DNA of 64,000 nucleotides from Xanthomonas sp. (GCA_018262705.1 JADFDQ010000012.1:1-64000); one strand, 5' to 3'. Positions 25,210-35,003 are shown, counted from the first letter of the stretch. Made by a program: numbers and translations. Notes: generated from the sequence alone by a model not told the origin.

Positions 25210-25932
25210 TCAGCTTGGCAGGCTGCGACAGCCGAGCGCGGTGAGCAGGCCGTGCAGCGCCGGCAGATGGATCAGCCACGGCGCAGCCAGCGTGGTCAGG
25301 CCGGCGGCAATGACCATCAGGCCGGCGCCATAGCGGAATGCGCCTCGCTGCAGGCGCTGGCCGATGCGCGCACCGGCCCAGGTCAGCGAGACCATCACCG
25401 GCAGCGTGCCGAGGCCAAATGCCGCCATCGTCAGCGCGCCGTGCAGCGGGCTGGCAGTCAACCACGCGGCGGCGAGCAGGGTGCCGGACAGGCCGCAGGG
25501 CATCCAGCCCCAGAGCATCCCCAGCAGCAGGCGTCGGGTGGGCGTGTTGGCCGGCATCAGGCGCCGCTGCAGCGGGCGCAACAGCAGCCACAGACGGTTG
25601 CCGGGGCCACCGAAGAAGCGCGGCAGGCGGTTCTTGCCGTCGAGCATGCGCAGTCCGGCAAGGATCAGCACGAGCCCGACCGCGGCGCGCATCGCCACGC
25701 CCAGCCACGGCAGCCGCGCCAGCCCCAGCAAGCCGCCGCCGAGACCGCCGACGATCGCGCCGGCCAGCACATAGCCGCCGACCCGGCCAAGGTTGGGCTG
25801 CAGTGCCGCCCACCAGCCGCGCGAGCCGGCCGAGAAGCCGGTGGCGATGCCACCACACATCGCCGCGCAGTGGGCGCCGCCGAGCAGTCCGGTCAGCAAC
25901 GCCGCGCCGAGGACAAGGGCGTCAATCGGCAT
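25210..25932 (-). CDS. COG2836-type membrane protein (TauE/SafE-like), cbb3-linked
   Basis: This 240-residue integral membrane protein has about six to seven helices and belongs to the family often annotated as 'sulfite exporter TauE/SafE' or 'heavy-metal transport (COG2836)'. It shows the paired signature GGAHCAAMCGGI near the N-terminus and GWMPCGLSGT in the middle, both with cysteines. The family is regularly encoded after ccoS in cbb3 clusters and is thought to help copper or thiol handling during oxidase assembly. Its start overlaps the end of ccoS by 11 bases, supporting co-translation. Confidence 0.85.
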   Translation of the reverse strand: MPIDALVLGAALLTGLLGGAHCAAMCGGIATGFSAGSRGWWAALQPNLGRVGGYVLAGAIVGGLGGGLLGLARLPWLGVAMRAAVGLVLILAGLRMLDGKNRLPRFFGGPGNRLWLLLRPLQRRLMPANTPTRRLLLGMLWGWMPCGLSGTLLAAAWLTASPLHGALTMAAFGLGTLPVMVSLTWAGARIGQRLQRGAFRYGAGLMVIAAGLTTLAAPWLIHLPALHGLLTALGCRSLPS

Positions 25933-26116
25933 GGTTTGGGTCAGACGTTGCCGGATCGTCCGGCGTGCGTTCGGGCGGTTCGTCGTCGCGCAGAACGTCC
26001 AGCGCCGGCGTGTCGAGATCTTCGAACTGGCCGTGGCGTACCGCCCACACGAAGATGCCGGCGGCAAGACCGAGCATCAGCAGACTGATTGGAATCAGGA
26101 ACAGCAGGATGTTCAT
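25922..26116 (-). CDS. ccoS: cbb3-type cytochrome oxidase assembly protein CcoS
   Basis: CcoS is a small inner-membrane protein needed to insert cofactors into cbb3 oxidase. The 64-residue product is one N-terminal helix (MNILLFLIPISLLMLGLAAG) followed by FVWAVRHGQFEDLDTPAL, the family signature, then an acidic tail. Its ATG overlaps the ccoI stop (ATGA). Confidence 0.94.
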   Translation of the reverse strand: MNILLFLIPISLLMLGLAAGIFVWAVRHGQFEDLDTPALDVLRDDEPPERTPDDPATSDPNHAD

Positions 26117-28485
26117 GGTGCGGGAATCCGGGTGAGCCGCAGCGCATTGGCGGTCACCAGCAGCGAGGATAGCGCCATGCCCAGCGCCGCCAGCCACGGC
26201 GTCACCGTGCCGGCGGCGGCCAGCGGCAGCGCCAGCAGGTTGTAGCCGATCGCCCAGCCGATGTTCTCGCGAATGATGCGGCGGGTGCGGCGGGCGATGG
26301 CGATTGCAGCGGGCACTGCATCCAGAGATCGACCGGACAGGACGAAATCCGCCGAACGCTGCGCCAATGCTGCGCCATCGCCGATGGCCAGCGACACGTC
26401 GGCCCCGGCCAGCACCGGCGCATCGTTGAGACCGTCGCCAACCATCGCCACGGAATGCCCTTGCTGTTGCAGCGTGCGCACCAGTGCAAGCTTGTTTTCG
26501 GGCGACTGACGGGCGTGGATAGCGTGCAGATCAAATGCTTGCGCGAAACGTGCGACTGAATTTTCACCGTCGCCGCTGGCCAGATGCAGGACAAGCTTCT
26601 GTTCGCGCAGACGTTGCAGCGCTACGCCGGCATCGGGGCGCGGTCGTTCGGCAAAGGTGAAGCGTGCGCGCGCGCCGTCGTCGCAGGCCAGCCACACGGC
26701 GCCGTCGTCTTCGCCCCCGGTCGCGAACGGCGCGCTGCCGATCCGCCAGCGACGGCCCCCGACCTCGCCTTCGACGCCTTGACCGGCGATGGCACGCAAG
26801 GATGCAGCGACAGGAATGTCCGTGACATCGGCAAACGCGGTGGCGAGCGGATGGCTGCTGTCGCGCTCCAATGTCGCGGCGATCCGCAGTGCGTCGGTTT
26901 GGGTCAGACTGCCGAAGGATTCGGCGGTTTGCCGCTGCGGCCTGCCGTCGCTCAGGGTGCCGGTCTTGTCGAACACCACATCGGTGACGCCGGCCAACCG
27001 TTCCAGCGCTTCCGGTTGCACTGCCAGCACGCCAATCTTCGCCAGCGCGCCGTGGGCGGCGGCCAGCGCCGCCGGAACCGCCAGCGACAGCGCGCAGGGG
27101 CAGCTGATCACCAGCAGCGACAGCGTGACTTCGAAGGCGCGCGCCGGATCGTGTACGCGCCACCACGCATACACTGCGAGCGCGGCCACGGCGAGCGCGG
27201 CGACAAACCAGGTGGCGATGCGCTCGCTGCCGCGCGCCAGCGCCGGTCGATGTGCCTGTGCGGTTTCCACCAGCCGCGCCAGTTCGGCAAGGCGGGTGCC
27301 GGCACCGACTTGGGTCAGGCGGATGCGTGCGGCGTGCTCGCGGCACAGCGTGCCGGCGTACACGGCATCGCCTTCGCGCTTGGCAACCGGTGTCGCCTCG
27401 CCGGTCAGCAGCGATTCCTCGAACTGCGCTTCACCCTCCAGCAGGAAGCCGTCGGCCGGCACCGGTTCGCCGACGGCAATGCGTACCGTATCGCCCACGT
27501 CGAGCGCTTCGATCGGCACCGATTCGCGCTCGCCGTTGTCCAGTTCGCGGGTCGCAAAGGCCGGCCGTGCCCGCGCCAGCGCATCCACCTGCGCCGAGGC
27601 AATCCCGCGCGCGCGCACTTCAAGTTGACGCGCGACCAACAGCAGGAACACGAACATCACCGCCGCGTCGAACCAGACGTGTGGTCCGCCGCGCACCATT
27701 TCCAGCGTGCTTGCGGCCCATGCCAGCAACGTGGAGCCGGCGATCAGCACGTCCATGCCGAACCGACGTCCGCGCAGCTCGTTCCATGCGCCGGCGAGGA
27801 ACGGCCAGCCGGCCCAGAACACCACCGGAGTGGACACCATGAACGTGATCCAGCGGAAGAAGTCGCGGGTCGGCAGCGGCATTTCGCCGCGGGTGTCGAG
27901 ATACAGCGCCTCGGCGAACATCATCGCTTGCATCGCGGCGATGCCGGCTAGGCCGATCCGGATCAGGTCGCGATTGCGCTCGCGCCGGCGCTGCGCTTCG
28001 CGCGCCAGACCGGTCGCCAGATTGGGGCGGTAGCCGAGCGCGGCCAACCGCGCCAGCGGCTTCGACAGCGGCGTCTTCGCCGGATCCCAGGCGATCCGGA
28101 TGCGGCCGGTGATCGCGTTGGCGGAGCTGTCCAAAACGCCGCCTTCGCGCGCCAGCGCGCGGTCGATCAACCAAGCGCAGGCGGCGCAGCGCATGCCGTC
28201 GGTGAGGACGGTGATCTCGCGACCACCGTCCACGGCGCGGGCATGGCCGGCGAGCAGATCCTCGCGATCCCAGACCGCCAGCGACGGCGCATCGACATCG
28301 ACCCGGCCGGCCGGCGCGCTGCGCAGACGGTAGTAGTCCTGCAAATGCGCCGAGCGGATCCAGCGCGCGGCGGCGGCGCAGCCCTCGCAGCAGAAACGGC
28401 GCTCGCTGCCGTCCAGGGTTTGCCTGATCGGCGCCGACGGCAGCGGTTCGCCGCAGTGGTGACAGGTGCCGGCGCTGGCTTCCAT
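26113..28485 (-). CDS. ccoI: Copper-translocating P-type ATPase CcoI (FixI)
   Basis: This P1B ATPase supplies copper to the cbb3 oxidase. The 790-residue protein begins with a Cys-rich segment (CHHCGEPL, CCEGC), then a metal-binding HMA-like domain with RCAACAW. The transmembrane CPC motif is in SCPCALSLAVP. The actuator motif LLTGEATPV, phosphorylated Asp506 in VFDKTGTLSDG and hinge GDGLNDAPVL are all present. The N-terminal Cys-rich region is the mark of the FixI/CcoI branch as against CopA. It overlaps ccoS at its 3' end. Confidence 0.95.
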   Translation of the reverse strand: MEASAGTCHHCGEPLPSAPIRQTLDGSERRFCCEGCAAAARWIRSAHLQDYYRLRSAPAGRVDVDAPSLAVWDREDLLAGHARAVDGGREITVLTDGMRCAACAWLIDRALAREGGVLDSSANAITGRIRIAWDPAKTPLSKPLARLAALGYRPNLATGLAREAQRRRERNRDLIRIGLAGIAAMQAMMFAEALYLDTRGEMPLPTRDFFRWITFMVSTPVVFWAGWPFLAGAWNELRGRRFGMDVLIAGSTLLAWAASTLEMVRGGPHVWFDAAVMFVFLLLVARQLEVRARGIASAQVDALARARPAFATRELDNGERESVPIEALDVGDTVRIAVGEPVPADGFLLEGEAQFEESLLTGEATPVAKREGDAVYAGTLCREHAARIRLTQVGAGTRLAELARLVETAQAHRPALARGSERIATWFVAALAVAALAVYAWWRVHDPARAFEVTLSLLVISCPCALSLAVPAALAAAHGALAKIGVLAVQPEALERLAGVTDVVFDKTGTLSDGRPQRQTAESFGSLTQTDALRIAATLERDSSHPLATAFADVTDIPVAASLRAIAGQGVEGEVGGRRWRIGSAPFATGGEDDGAVWLACDDGARARFTFAERPRPDAGVALQRLREQKLVLHLASGDGENSVARFAQAFDLHAIHARQSPENKLALVRTLQQQGHSVAMVGDGLNDAPVLAGADVSLAIGDGAALAQRSADFVLSGRSLDAVPAAIAIARRTRRIIRENIGWAIGYNLLALPLAAAGTVTPWLAALGMALSSLLVTANALRLTRIPAP

Positions 28486-28490
28486 CGCGG

Positions 28491-29003
28491 CTAAGGCGTG
28501 TCGACGGCGACGGCCGGTGCGACTCGTGCAGCCAGCTCGTCGCGGAGCAGCCGTCCGCGCAGGCGCCAGCGCGCGTCGCCGAGCGGCTCCAGTTGCAGCA
28601 GCCAGTCGTGGTCGAGCGCTGGCTTGGCTTTGCTGCTCCAGCCGGCGTCGAACGGCGTCAATTCCAGCGTCAGGTCGTCACTGGCGCGGATCGGATGATG
28701 AAGAGCGAGGCGCAGTGTCTGGGCGTGATCGAAGTCGCCGCCTGCGGGAAAGACCTCGACGAGCCCGTGCTCGCGGTCGATCCTCACCACCGCAGCCAGG
28801 CCGGCCGCTGCCGCGTTGGCGTCCGGGCCCAGATCCGCGTGCTGGATCTCTCCGGTGCGCTCGACTTCGTCGCGGACGACATCCATCGGGCCGCCGCTGA
28901 GGGCGAGTTTGAGCATGACGATGCTGCCGATGAGCACCGAGCCGACCAGCGCCACCATCAGCCAGACGATCGGCTCGCGCCACGGCGAGGAACGTTGCGT
29001 CAT
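28491..29003 (-). CDS. ccoH: FixH/CcoH family protein
   Basis: CcoH is a single-span membrane protein that stabilises cbb3 oxidase during assembly. The 170-residue product has a short cytoplasmic N-terminus, one helix (VWLMVALVGSVLIGSIVMLK) and a periplasmic domain with the FixH-type pattern LALHHPIRASDDLTLEL followed by WRLRGRLL. It lies between ccoG and ccoI, five bases before the ccoI start, as in other cbb3 assembly clusters. Confidence 0.88.
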   Translation of the reverse strand: MTQRSSPWREPIVWLMVALVGSVLIGSIVMLKLALSGGPMDVVRDEVERTGEIQHADLGPDANAAAAGLAAVVRIDREHGLVEVFPAGGDFDHAQTLRLALHHPIRASDDLTLELTPFDAGWSSKAKPALDHDWLLQLEPLGDARWRLRGRLLRDELAARVAPAVAVDTP

Positions 29004-29016
29004 TGCGTTGTCTCGA

Positions 29017-30585
29017 TCACATCGGGCCGAAAAATGTGCTGTCCACGCGGGCGTTGGCGCTGCCGTCGTCGGCTTCGATCACGAAGATCAGGTTGTGGCG
29101 GCCGCGCACCGCGTCGGCGGGTGCGCCGACTTCGATTTCGTGGGCAATGACCGCGCCGGCCGGAACCTTGACTTCGATCGGCGCGCCGGTGAGCGCCAGC
29201 GGCGCCTGGTCGGCGGGGACAATGCTGACCCGGTAGCTGCGCTCGACGTCGGTCTTGTTGACCAGTTTCAGCGTGTAGCCGTTGTCGATGCGGTCGCCGT
29301 GTTCGCGATACAGGGCGTTGCGGTCGCGCAGCACGTCGGCGATCAGCGGGCTGCGGTGAAACACGCCCCAGGTCCAGGCCGACACCAGCGCGATCAACAA
29401 AATGGCGTAGACGACAATGCGCGGGCGCAGGATTCGCGCTGGCTGGCCGTCGAGCGCGTTCTGGTTGGTATAGCGAATCAGGCCGCGCGGCATGCCGACC
29501 TTGTCCATCACCTCGTCGCAGGCATCGATGCACAGCCCGCAGGCGATGCACTCGTACTGCAGGCCGTTGCGGATGTCGATGCCGACCGGGCAGACCTGCA
29601 CGCACATGCCGCAGTCGATGCAGTCGCCAAGTTGATCCGGTTCGAACTTGGGCAGCGGCAGCGCTTCCTCGCCGGCCGCTGCCAGCGTCACCGTGCCGCT
29701 GGCCTGCAGACGGGCGGCCGCGGCGCTTGGGTGCTGGCTGGCGCGGAACACGTAGTCGTAGGCGGTGCGCACATCGAGCAGGCCGCGCGCACGTTCCAGC
29801 ACGCTGGGCAGGCCCTTCCTGCGCGAACCGCGCGGCTCGCCGCGCAGCGGGTCGTAGGCGATGATCAGGGTGTCGCGGTCGAACATCGCGCTCTGGAAGC
29901 GCGCATACGGGCACATGTATTTGCACACCTGCTCGCGCAGGATGCCGGCGTTGCCCCAGGTCGCCAGCGAATAGAACAGTACCCAGAACGTTTCCCAGCC
30001 GTTCCAGTCGAGCGCCGGCAGGCGCGTGGCCAGACTGCTGATGGGGGTGAAGAAGCCGACGAAGGTAACGCCGGTCCACAGCGCGAACACCAGCCACAAG
30101 AAGTGCTTGCTGCCCTTGCGCAGGATCTTCTCGCGGTTCCACGGGCCGGCGTCGAGCTTCATCCGCTTGCCGCGATCGCCTTCGGTCCAGTGCTCGATCC
30201 ACATGAAGGTTTCGGTCCACACCGTCTGCGGGCAGGCGTAGCCGCACCACAGCCGACCGGCCAGCGCGGTGGCGAAAAACAATGTCAGCGCAAGCACGAT
30301 CAGAAGGATCGCGAGCAGGCTGAAATCCTGCGGCCAGAAGGTGATTCCGAACACGTAGAACTTGCGTGCCGGAAGGTCGAACAGCACCGCCTGGCGGCCG
30401 TCCCACTTCAGCCACGGGAACAGGTAATACATGCCCAGCAGCCAGAACACGGCGAGCCGGCGCATCCGGTCGAAGCGGCCGGAAATGGCGCGCGGATAGA
30501 CCTTGCGTTCGCTGACATACGCGGAATCGCCGCCGGTCTCGCCGGATTGATCCAGCAGGTCGATGTCGATGCGCTTGTTGTTCAC
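29017..30585 (-). CDS. ccoG: cbb3 oxidase accessory protein CcoG (polyferredoxin)
   Basis: CcoG is a membrane 4Fe-4S protein that reduces Cu(II) for cbb3 assembly. The 522-residue product has an N-terminal membrane region with WCGYACPQTVW (C114, C118) and CKYMCPYARFQ (C221, C225). Ferredoxin clusters are CIDCGMCVQVCP (from C322) and CIACGLCIDAC. A C-terminal periplasmic beta domain with YRVSIVP follows. Start is GTG 30585. About 50-60 residues (roughly 258-318) lie between DPLRGEPRG and the first ferredoxin cluster where CcoG proteins usually have a short linker. Confidence 0.94.
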   Translation of the reverse strand: MNNKRIDIDLLDQSGETGGDSAYVSERKVYPRAISGRFDRMRRLAVFWLLGMYYLFPWLKWDGRQAVLFDLPARKFYVFGITFWPQDFSLLAILLIVLALTLFFATALAGRLWCGYACPQTVWTETFMWIEHWTEGDRGKRMKLDAGPWNREKILRKGSKHFLWLVFALWTGVTFVGFFTPISSLATRLPALDWNGWETFWVLFYSLATWGNAGILREQVCKYMCPYARFQSAMFDRDTLIIAYDPLRGEPRGSRRKGLPSVLERARGLLDVRTAYDYVFRASQHPSAAAARLQASGTVTLAAAGEEALPLPKFEPDQLGDCIDCGMCVQVCPVGIDIRNGLQYECIACGLCIDACDEVMDKVGMPRGLIRYTNQNALDGQPARILRPRIVVYAILLIALVSAWTWGVFHRSPLIADVLRDRNALYREHGDRIDNGYTLKLVNKTDVERSYRVSIVPADQAPLALTGAPIEVKVPAGAVIAHEIEVGAPADAVRGRHNLIFVIEADDGSANARVDSTFFGPM

Positions 30586-30591
30586 AACGCT

Positions 30592-30894
30592 TTACCGTAA
30601 CCGACCGATCTTGGGTCCGTTGAAGCGGCTCGAGGGTCGCAACAGGATCCAGGTGAACAGGCTGGACGACGCGGTCGCCAGCCAGAAAGTGAAAAAGCCT
30701 AGGGTGTAGCCGAACTCCCGACTGATCGCCAGATTCGGGAAGGTCAAATCGCGCAGTTCCAGCGGATCGATGAAGGCGAAGAACACCATCGTTGCGACGC
30801 CGGCCGCGAAGAAGCTCGGCCACAGGATCGCCCCGAGCCGCTGCGCCAATGGGCGCGGCGGGAAATCGATCTCGCGCGGTGCCTGTTCGTTCAT
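30592..30894 (-). CDS. Small two-helix membrane protein in the cco operon
   Basis: This 100-residue protein, which I do not recognise, begins MNEQAPREIDFPPRPLAQRL. It has two hydrophobic helices (about 28-46 and 65-88) and ends in a basic tail (KIGRLR). It starts on the last base of ccoP (TGATG) and ends six bases before the ccoG start, so it is firmly within the oxidase operon. A role in cbb3 structure or assembly is inferred from position only. Codon use matches its neighbours. Confidence 0.8.
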   Translation of the reverse strand: MNEQAPREIDFPPRPLAQRLGAILWPSFFAAGVATMVFFAFIDPLELRDLTFPNLAISREFGYTLGFFTFWLATASSSLFTWILLRPSSRFNGPKIGRLR

Positions 30895-31823
30895 CACTTG
30901 CCCGCGGCCGCGTTGGCCGGATGCGACAGCGACCAGACGTAGGCGCCGACGAGGCGCGCGCGGGTGTCGCCCAGGGTCTCGCCCCAGGCCGGCATGCTGC
31001 CATGACGGCCGTTGGCGATGGTTTCGTGCAGGGCCGCGCTGCTGTCGCCGTACAGCCAGTAGCCGTCGGTCAGATCGGGCGCGCCGAGCGCGACGTTGCC
31101 CTTGCCGTCCTTGCCGTGGCAGGCGGCACAGATGTTCTCGAAAAGATCCTTGCCGCGTGCGGCGGCAAAATCGTTCGACGTGGCGGCGCCCGTGGTTCCG
31201 AGCTGGCGCACGTAGGCGATCACGTAGTCCACCGCGTCCGAACCGCCCATGCCGGTGAGCGCCTTGCCCCAGGGCGGCATCACGCCTTCGCGACCCTTCA
31301 GGACGGTGTGGAGTATCTGATCGGGGCTGTCGCCCCAGTGCCAGATGTTGTCGGTCAGGTTCGGGTAGCCGGTCGCGCCTCTGGCCGAGGATCCGTGGCA
31401 GGTTGCGCAATTGTTGGCGAAGATCGAACGCCCGAGTTCCACCGCGGGCGGGTTCTGCGCCAGCGCGTCGATCGCCTTGCCCTTGTACGGAGCGAAGGTT
31501 TGCTCCAGCTTGGCTTTGGCTTCCGCCGCCGCGGTGTCGTGCTCGGCCTTCGAGCTCCAGTGGCCGAAACCCTGGTAGGTGCCGAAGCCGCCGTACCAGA
31601 ACAGGTAGCCGAACGCGAAAGCGATGGCGACGTAAAAACCGTTGATCCACCAGCGCGGCATCGGCTTGTTGAATTCGGTGATGTCGCCATCCCAATAGTG
31701 GCTGGTATCTTCCGGCCTGGGATCGCCGGGGCGGCGCTTGGCGGTCCACCACAGCAGCCAGGCAACTCCCAGCAGGTTGAACAGGATCAGTGCGATGACG
31801 TACAGGTTCCAGCCGGTGGTCAT
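30894..31823 (-). CDS. ccoP: cbb3 cytochrome oxidase subunit III (dihaem c)
   Basis: CcoP is the membrane-anchored dihaem cytochrome c subunit that passes electrons to CcoO/CcoN. The 309-residue protein has two N-terminal helices, the EFNKPMPRWW hallmark between them, and two periplasmic c-type haem motifs, CATCH and CAACH, with later axial methionines (VMPPWG; SMPAWG). It overlaps ccoQ (ATGA) and the small downstream gene. Confidence 0.97.
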   Translation of the reverse strand: MTTGWNLYVIALILFNLLGVAWLLWWTAKRRPGDPRPEDTSHYWDGDITEFNKPMPRWWINGFYVAIAFAFGYLFWYGGFGTYQGFGHWSSKAEHDTAAAEAKAKLEQTFAPYKGKAIDALAQNPPAVELGRSIFANNCATCHGSSARGATGYPNLTDNIWHWGDSPDQILHTVLKGREGVMPPWGKALTGMGGSDAVDYVIAYVRQLGTTGAATSNDFAAARGKDLFENICAACHGKDGKGNVALGAPDLTDGYWLYGDSSAALHETIANGRHGSMPAWGETLGDTRARLVGAYVWSLSHPANAAAGK

Positions 31824-31996
31824 GGGTGGGTTCTCCCATCGTCGTCGGTGCGTTCTTCGCCGGCCGGGATGATGTCATCGTCCACGGCCAGCCGCGCGGT
31901 GGCCTCGAAGTTCTTGCGCAGGCGTGGTTGCCAGGCCCAGAGCCACAGGCCGACGAACAGGATCAACAGGAAGGAAGTCAGGATTCCGGAAAGCAT
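31820..31996 (-). CDS. ccoQ: cbb3 oxidase subunit CcoQ (FixQ)
   Basis: CcoQ is a 58-residue, one-helix subunit that stabilises the cbb3 complex. The product starts MLSGILTSFLLILFVGLWLW, then AWQPRLRKNFEATARL and an acidic tail. Both the length and the helix-then-basic-segment layout fit FixQ/CcoQ. It lies two bases after ccoO and overlaps the ccoP start by four bases. Confidence 0.9.
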   Translation of the reverse strand: MLSGILTSFLLILFVGLWLWAWQPRLRKNFEATARLAVDDDIIPAGEERTDDDGRTHP

Positions 31997-31998
31997 GC

Positions 31999-32613
31999 TC
32001 AGCCTCCCTTCGGTGCGTGGATGCCGAGGCCCTGCAGATAGGCCACCAGCGCATCAAGTTCGGTCTTGCCGGCCACGGCGGTGGGCGCAGCGGCGATTTC
32101 TGCATCCGAGTAGGGGTCGCCGAGACGCTTGAGCGCGCGCATGTGCGCCTGCACGGTGGCACCGTCGAGGGTGTTCTTTTCCAGCCACGGGAAGGACGGC
32201 ATGTTGGATTCGGGCACCACGGCGCGCGGATCTATCAAGTGCACGCGGTGCCAGTCGTTCGAATAGCGGCCGCCGACGCGGGCCAGGTCAGGTCCGGTGC
32301 GCTTGGAACCCCACTGGAACGGACGGTCGTACACGGATTCGCCGGCCATCGAATAATGGCCGTAGCGTTCGGTTTCAAACCGCAAGGTGCGCACCATCTG
32401 CGAATGGCAGTTGTAGCAGCCTTCGCGAACATAGACATCGCGTCCGGCCAGTTCAAGCGCCGGATAGGGTTTGACCCCCGGCAGCGGCTGGATGGCTTCG
32501 GCCTGGAACATCAGCGGGACGATTTCCGCCAGACCGCCCAGCGAGACCGCGACTGCGATCAGTACGGCCAGCAAGCCGACGTTCTTTTCGAGTTTTTCGT
32601 GTGCAATTCCCAT
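31999..32613 (-). CDS. ccoO: cbb3 cytochrome oxidase subunit II (monohaem c)
   Basis: CcoO is the membrane-bound monohaem cytochrome c of cbb3 oxidase. The 204-residue product has an N-terminal anchor helix, the haem motif CYNCH in [19 protein letters not shown], and later the axial Met in [11 protein letters not shown] chose ATG 32613 because GAGGA sits eight bases upstream; a TTG 18 bases earlier is less likely. It follows ccoN by ten bases. Confidence 0.97.
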   Translation of the reverse strand: MGIAHEKLEKNVGLLAVLIAVAVSLGGLAEIVPLMFQAEAIQPLPGVKPYPALELAGRDVYVREGCYNCHSQMVRTLRFETERYGHYSMAGESVYDRPFQWGSKRTGPDLARVGGRYSNDWHRVHLIDPRAVVPESNMPSFPWLEKNTLDGATVQAHMRALKRLGDPYSDAEIAAAPTAVAGKTELDALVAYLQGLGIHAPKGG

Positions 32614-32623
32614 GCTGTTTTCC

Positions 32624-34063
32624 TCAGGCAACCGCTTCGGCGGCGTCGGGGGGGAGCACCGGGTGCTCGGTAAGCGCGCGCGCCTGCTGCCAGGTCTTCC
32701 ACATGTGCCAGCCCATCAGGCACATGCCGGCCAGGATCAGCAGCCCGCCGAGCAGGCGGCCGAGGTAGTACGGATAGGTGGCGACCAGCGATTCGACGAA
32801 GCTATAGGTCAAGGTGCCGTCGGGGTTGGTGGCACGCCACATCAAGCCTTGGGTGATACCGGCAATCCACATCGAGACGATGTAGAACACCACGCCGATC
32901 GTGTGCATCCAGAAGTGGGTATCAATCCACTTGGTCGAATACATGCCATTAAGGCCCAATAGGCGCGGATACAGCGAATACAACGAACCAATCGAAATCA
33001 TCGCCACCCAGCCCAAGGTGCCGGCGTGTACGTGGCCAATGGTCCAGTCGGTGTAGTGACTGAGCGAGTTGACCGTCTTGATCGACAGTAGCGGGCCTTC
33101 GAAAGTGGCAATCATGTAGAAGCTGATCGCCACGATCAGGAACTTCAAAATCGGGTCGGTGCGCAGTTTGTGCCACACGCCCGACAGCGTGAGGATGCCG
33201 TTCATCGCGCCGCCCCAACTCGGGGCCAGCAAGATCACCGAGAACACCATGCCCACCGACTGCGCCCAGTCGGGCAGGGCGGTGTAGTGCAGATGGTGCG
33301 GGCCGGCCCACATGTAGATGGAGATCAGCGCCCAGAAGTGGACGATGGACAGGCGGTAGGAGTAGATCGGGCGCTGCGCTTGCTTGGGCACGAAGTAGTA
33401 CATCATCGCCAGATAGCCGACGGTCAGCAGGAACGCCACGCCGTTGTGGCCGTACCACCACTGCGCCATCGCATCCACCGCGCCGCTGTAGACCGAGTAC
33501 GACTTCCACAGCCCGGCCGGCATCACTAGGTTGTTGACGATGTGCAGCAGCGCCACCGCGATCACATAGGCGCCGTAGAACCAGTTGGCGACGTAGATGT
33601 GCTTGACCTTGCGCTTGGCGAGGGTGCCGAAAAACAGCCAGCCGTAGGCCACCCAGACGATTGCGATCAGGATGTCCAGCGGCCACTCGAGTTCCGCGTA
33701 TTCCTTGCTCTGGGTGATCCCCAGCGGCAGGGTGATGACGGCGCCCAGCATCGCCGCCTGCCAGCCCCAGAACACGAAGCTGGCGAGCCTGTCGGAAATT
33801 AGCCGCACGTGACAGGTGCGCTGCACCACGTACAGCGAGGTGGCGAACAGCACCGAACCGCCGAAGGCGAAGATCATGCCGTTGGTGTGCAGCGGGCGCA
33901 GCCGGCCATAGCTCAGCCACGGGGTGTCGAAGTTGAGTGCGGGCCAGTACAGCTGGGCGGCGCAAAATACCCCGACGGCCATGCCGACGATGCCCCAGAG
34001 CACGGTGGCCACCGCGAACTGGTGGACGACCTTGTCGTTGTAAGTGCCGGCATTGGCTTGCAT
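32624..34063 (-). CDS. ccoN: cbb3 cytochrome oxidase subunit I (catalytic)
   Basis: CcoN is the high-spin haem b / CuB catalytic subunit, a high-affinity oxygen reductase for low-oxygen growth. The 479-residue protein has about twelve helices. Haem and copper ligands are visible in [41 protein letters not shown] (His-His) and [17 protein letters not shown] 34063 has GGAG six bases upstream. It heads the minus-strand block ccoNOQP-small gene-ccoGHIS. The divergent neighbour is an FNR-type regulator. I found no FNR palindrome in the 157-bp gap between them. Confidence 0.97.
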   Translation of the reverse strand: MQANAGTYNDKVVHQFAVATVLWGIVGMAVGVFCAAQLYWPALNFDTPWLSYGRLRPLHTNGMIFAFGGSVLFATSLYVVQRTCHVRLISDRLASFVFWGWQAAMLGAVITLPLGITQSKEYAELEWPLDILIAIVWVAYGWLFFGTLAKRKVKHIYVANWFYGAYVIAVALLHIVNNLVMPAGLWKSYSVYSGAVDAMAQWWYGHNGVAFLLTVGYLAMMYYFVPKQAQRPIYSYRLSIVHFWALISIYMWAGPHHLHYTALPDWAQSVGMVFSVILLAPSWGGAMNGILTLSGVWHKLRTDPILKFLIVAISFYMIATFEGPLLSIKTVNSLSHYTDWTIGHVHAGTLGWVAMISIGSLYSLYPRLLGLNGMYSTKWIDTHFWMHTIGVVFYIVSMWIAGITQGLMWRATNPDGTLTYSFVESLVATYPYYLGRLLGGLLILAGMCLMGWHMWKTWQQARALTEHPVLPPDAAEAVA

Positions 34064-34220
34064 GCGGGTCTCCGTAAAGCAGAGTGCGCGCCGATCCACG
34101 CCGGCTGCAGCGTGAACGGGAAGGTATGGCGTTTGCGGTGGCACGCTGCCCAATACGGGGCCGGAGCTTAGACCGGGCGAAAAAGAGCGCGTTTGAGGGC
34201 ATAATTGTACGAAGGATCGC

Positions 34221-35003
34221 GTGGATTTGCATTCGATGAACGAACCCGTCTCGTTGAGTCTGGCGCGCTTGCGGCGCAGTTGTACGGAATGTTCGCTGCA
34301 GCAGCTGTGCCTTCCGACCGGAATGAACGGCGAGGACATGGGCCGTCTGGATCTGGTCGCGCGGCGACGACGTCCGCTGGCCAAGGGCGAGACCCTGTTT
34401 CGTCCCGGCGACCCGCTGCGTGCGGTCTATGTCGCCAGCGAAGGCAGCTTCAAGACCATCGTGGTCAATGCGTCCGGCGAAGAACATGTGCTCGGTTTTC
34501 ACCTGCAGGGCGAGCTGTTCGGGTTGGATGCGGTGGGTACCGGGGTGCACCGCTGCGAGGCGATCGCCCTGGTCGACGCACGCGTCTGCGAATTGCCGTT
34601 CGACCGGCTGGCGTCGATTGCCGCCATGCTGCCGAGCCTGCAGCAGCAGTTGCTGCGCGTCATTGGGCAGAGCGCCAACCACGACCACGACCACGTCGAC
34701 CTGCTGGCGCGGCGGCAGGCCAGCGAGCGCATCGCGATGTTCGTGCATGGACTGAGCGAGCGCTATCGGCGCATCGGCAGACCTTCCAACGACTTCCACC
34801 TGCCGATGAGCCGGGACGAGATCGCACGCTACCTCGGGCTGGTGCTGGAAACCGTCAGCCGCGGCTTCAGCCGGCTGCATGAGGACAGGATCATCGAGGT
34901 GCACGGACGCCGTGTGCGCATCCTCGACGAGGACGCCCTGTATGCGGCGGCAAACGGCGGCGGCGGCCAGAGTCCGGAGCCGCGCAAACGCAGCAACGCC
35001 TGA
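34221..35003 (+). CDS. fnr: FNR/Anr-type oxygen-sensing regulator (copy 1)
   Basis: This global regulator of anaerobic genes belongs to the CRP family and senses oxygen through a 4Fe-4S cluster. In the 260-residue product the cluster ligands are C21, C24 and C30 ([11 protein letters not shown]) plus C123 (ARVCELPF), the same set as E. coli FNR C20, C23, C29 and C122. The sensory barrel has [15 protein letters not shown]. The recognition helix region [15 protein letters not shown] keeps the E-x-x-S-R that reads TTGAT. It starts at GTG 34221 (AAGGA just upstream); ATG 34236 is possible. Divergent from ccoN. Confidence 0.93.
   Translation: MDLHSMNEPVSLSLARLRRSCTECSLQQLCLPTGMNGEDMGRLDLVARRRRPLAKGETLFRPGDPLRAVYVASEGSFKTIVVNASGEEHVLGFHLQGELFGLDAVGTGVHRCEAIALVDARVCELPFDRLASIAAMLPSLQQQLLRVIGQSANHDHDHVDLLARRQASERIAMFVHGLSERYRRIGRPSNDFHLPMSRDEIARYLGLVLETVSRGFSRLHEDRIIEVHGRRVRILDEDALYAAANGGGGQSPEPRKRSNA

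Noticed and set aside
34064-34220. Search for an FNR box between ccoN and fnr
   Set aside because: No TTGAT-N4-ATCAA or close variant is visible on either strand, so FNR control of the cco block is not claimed.
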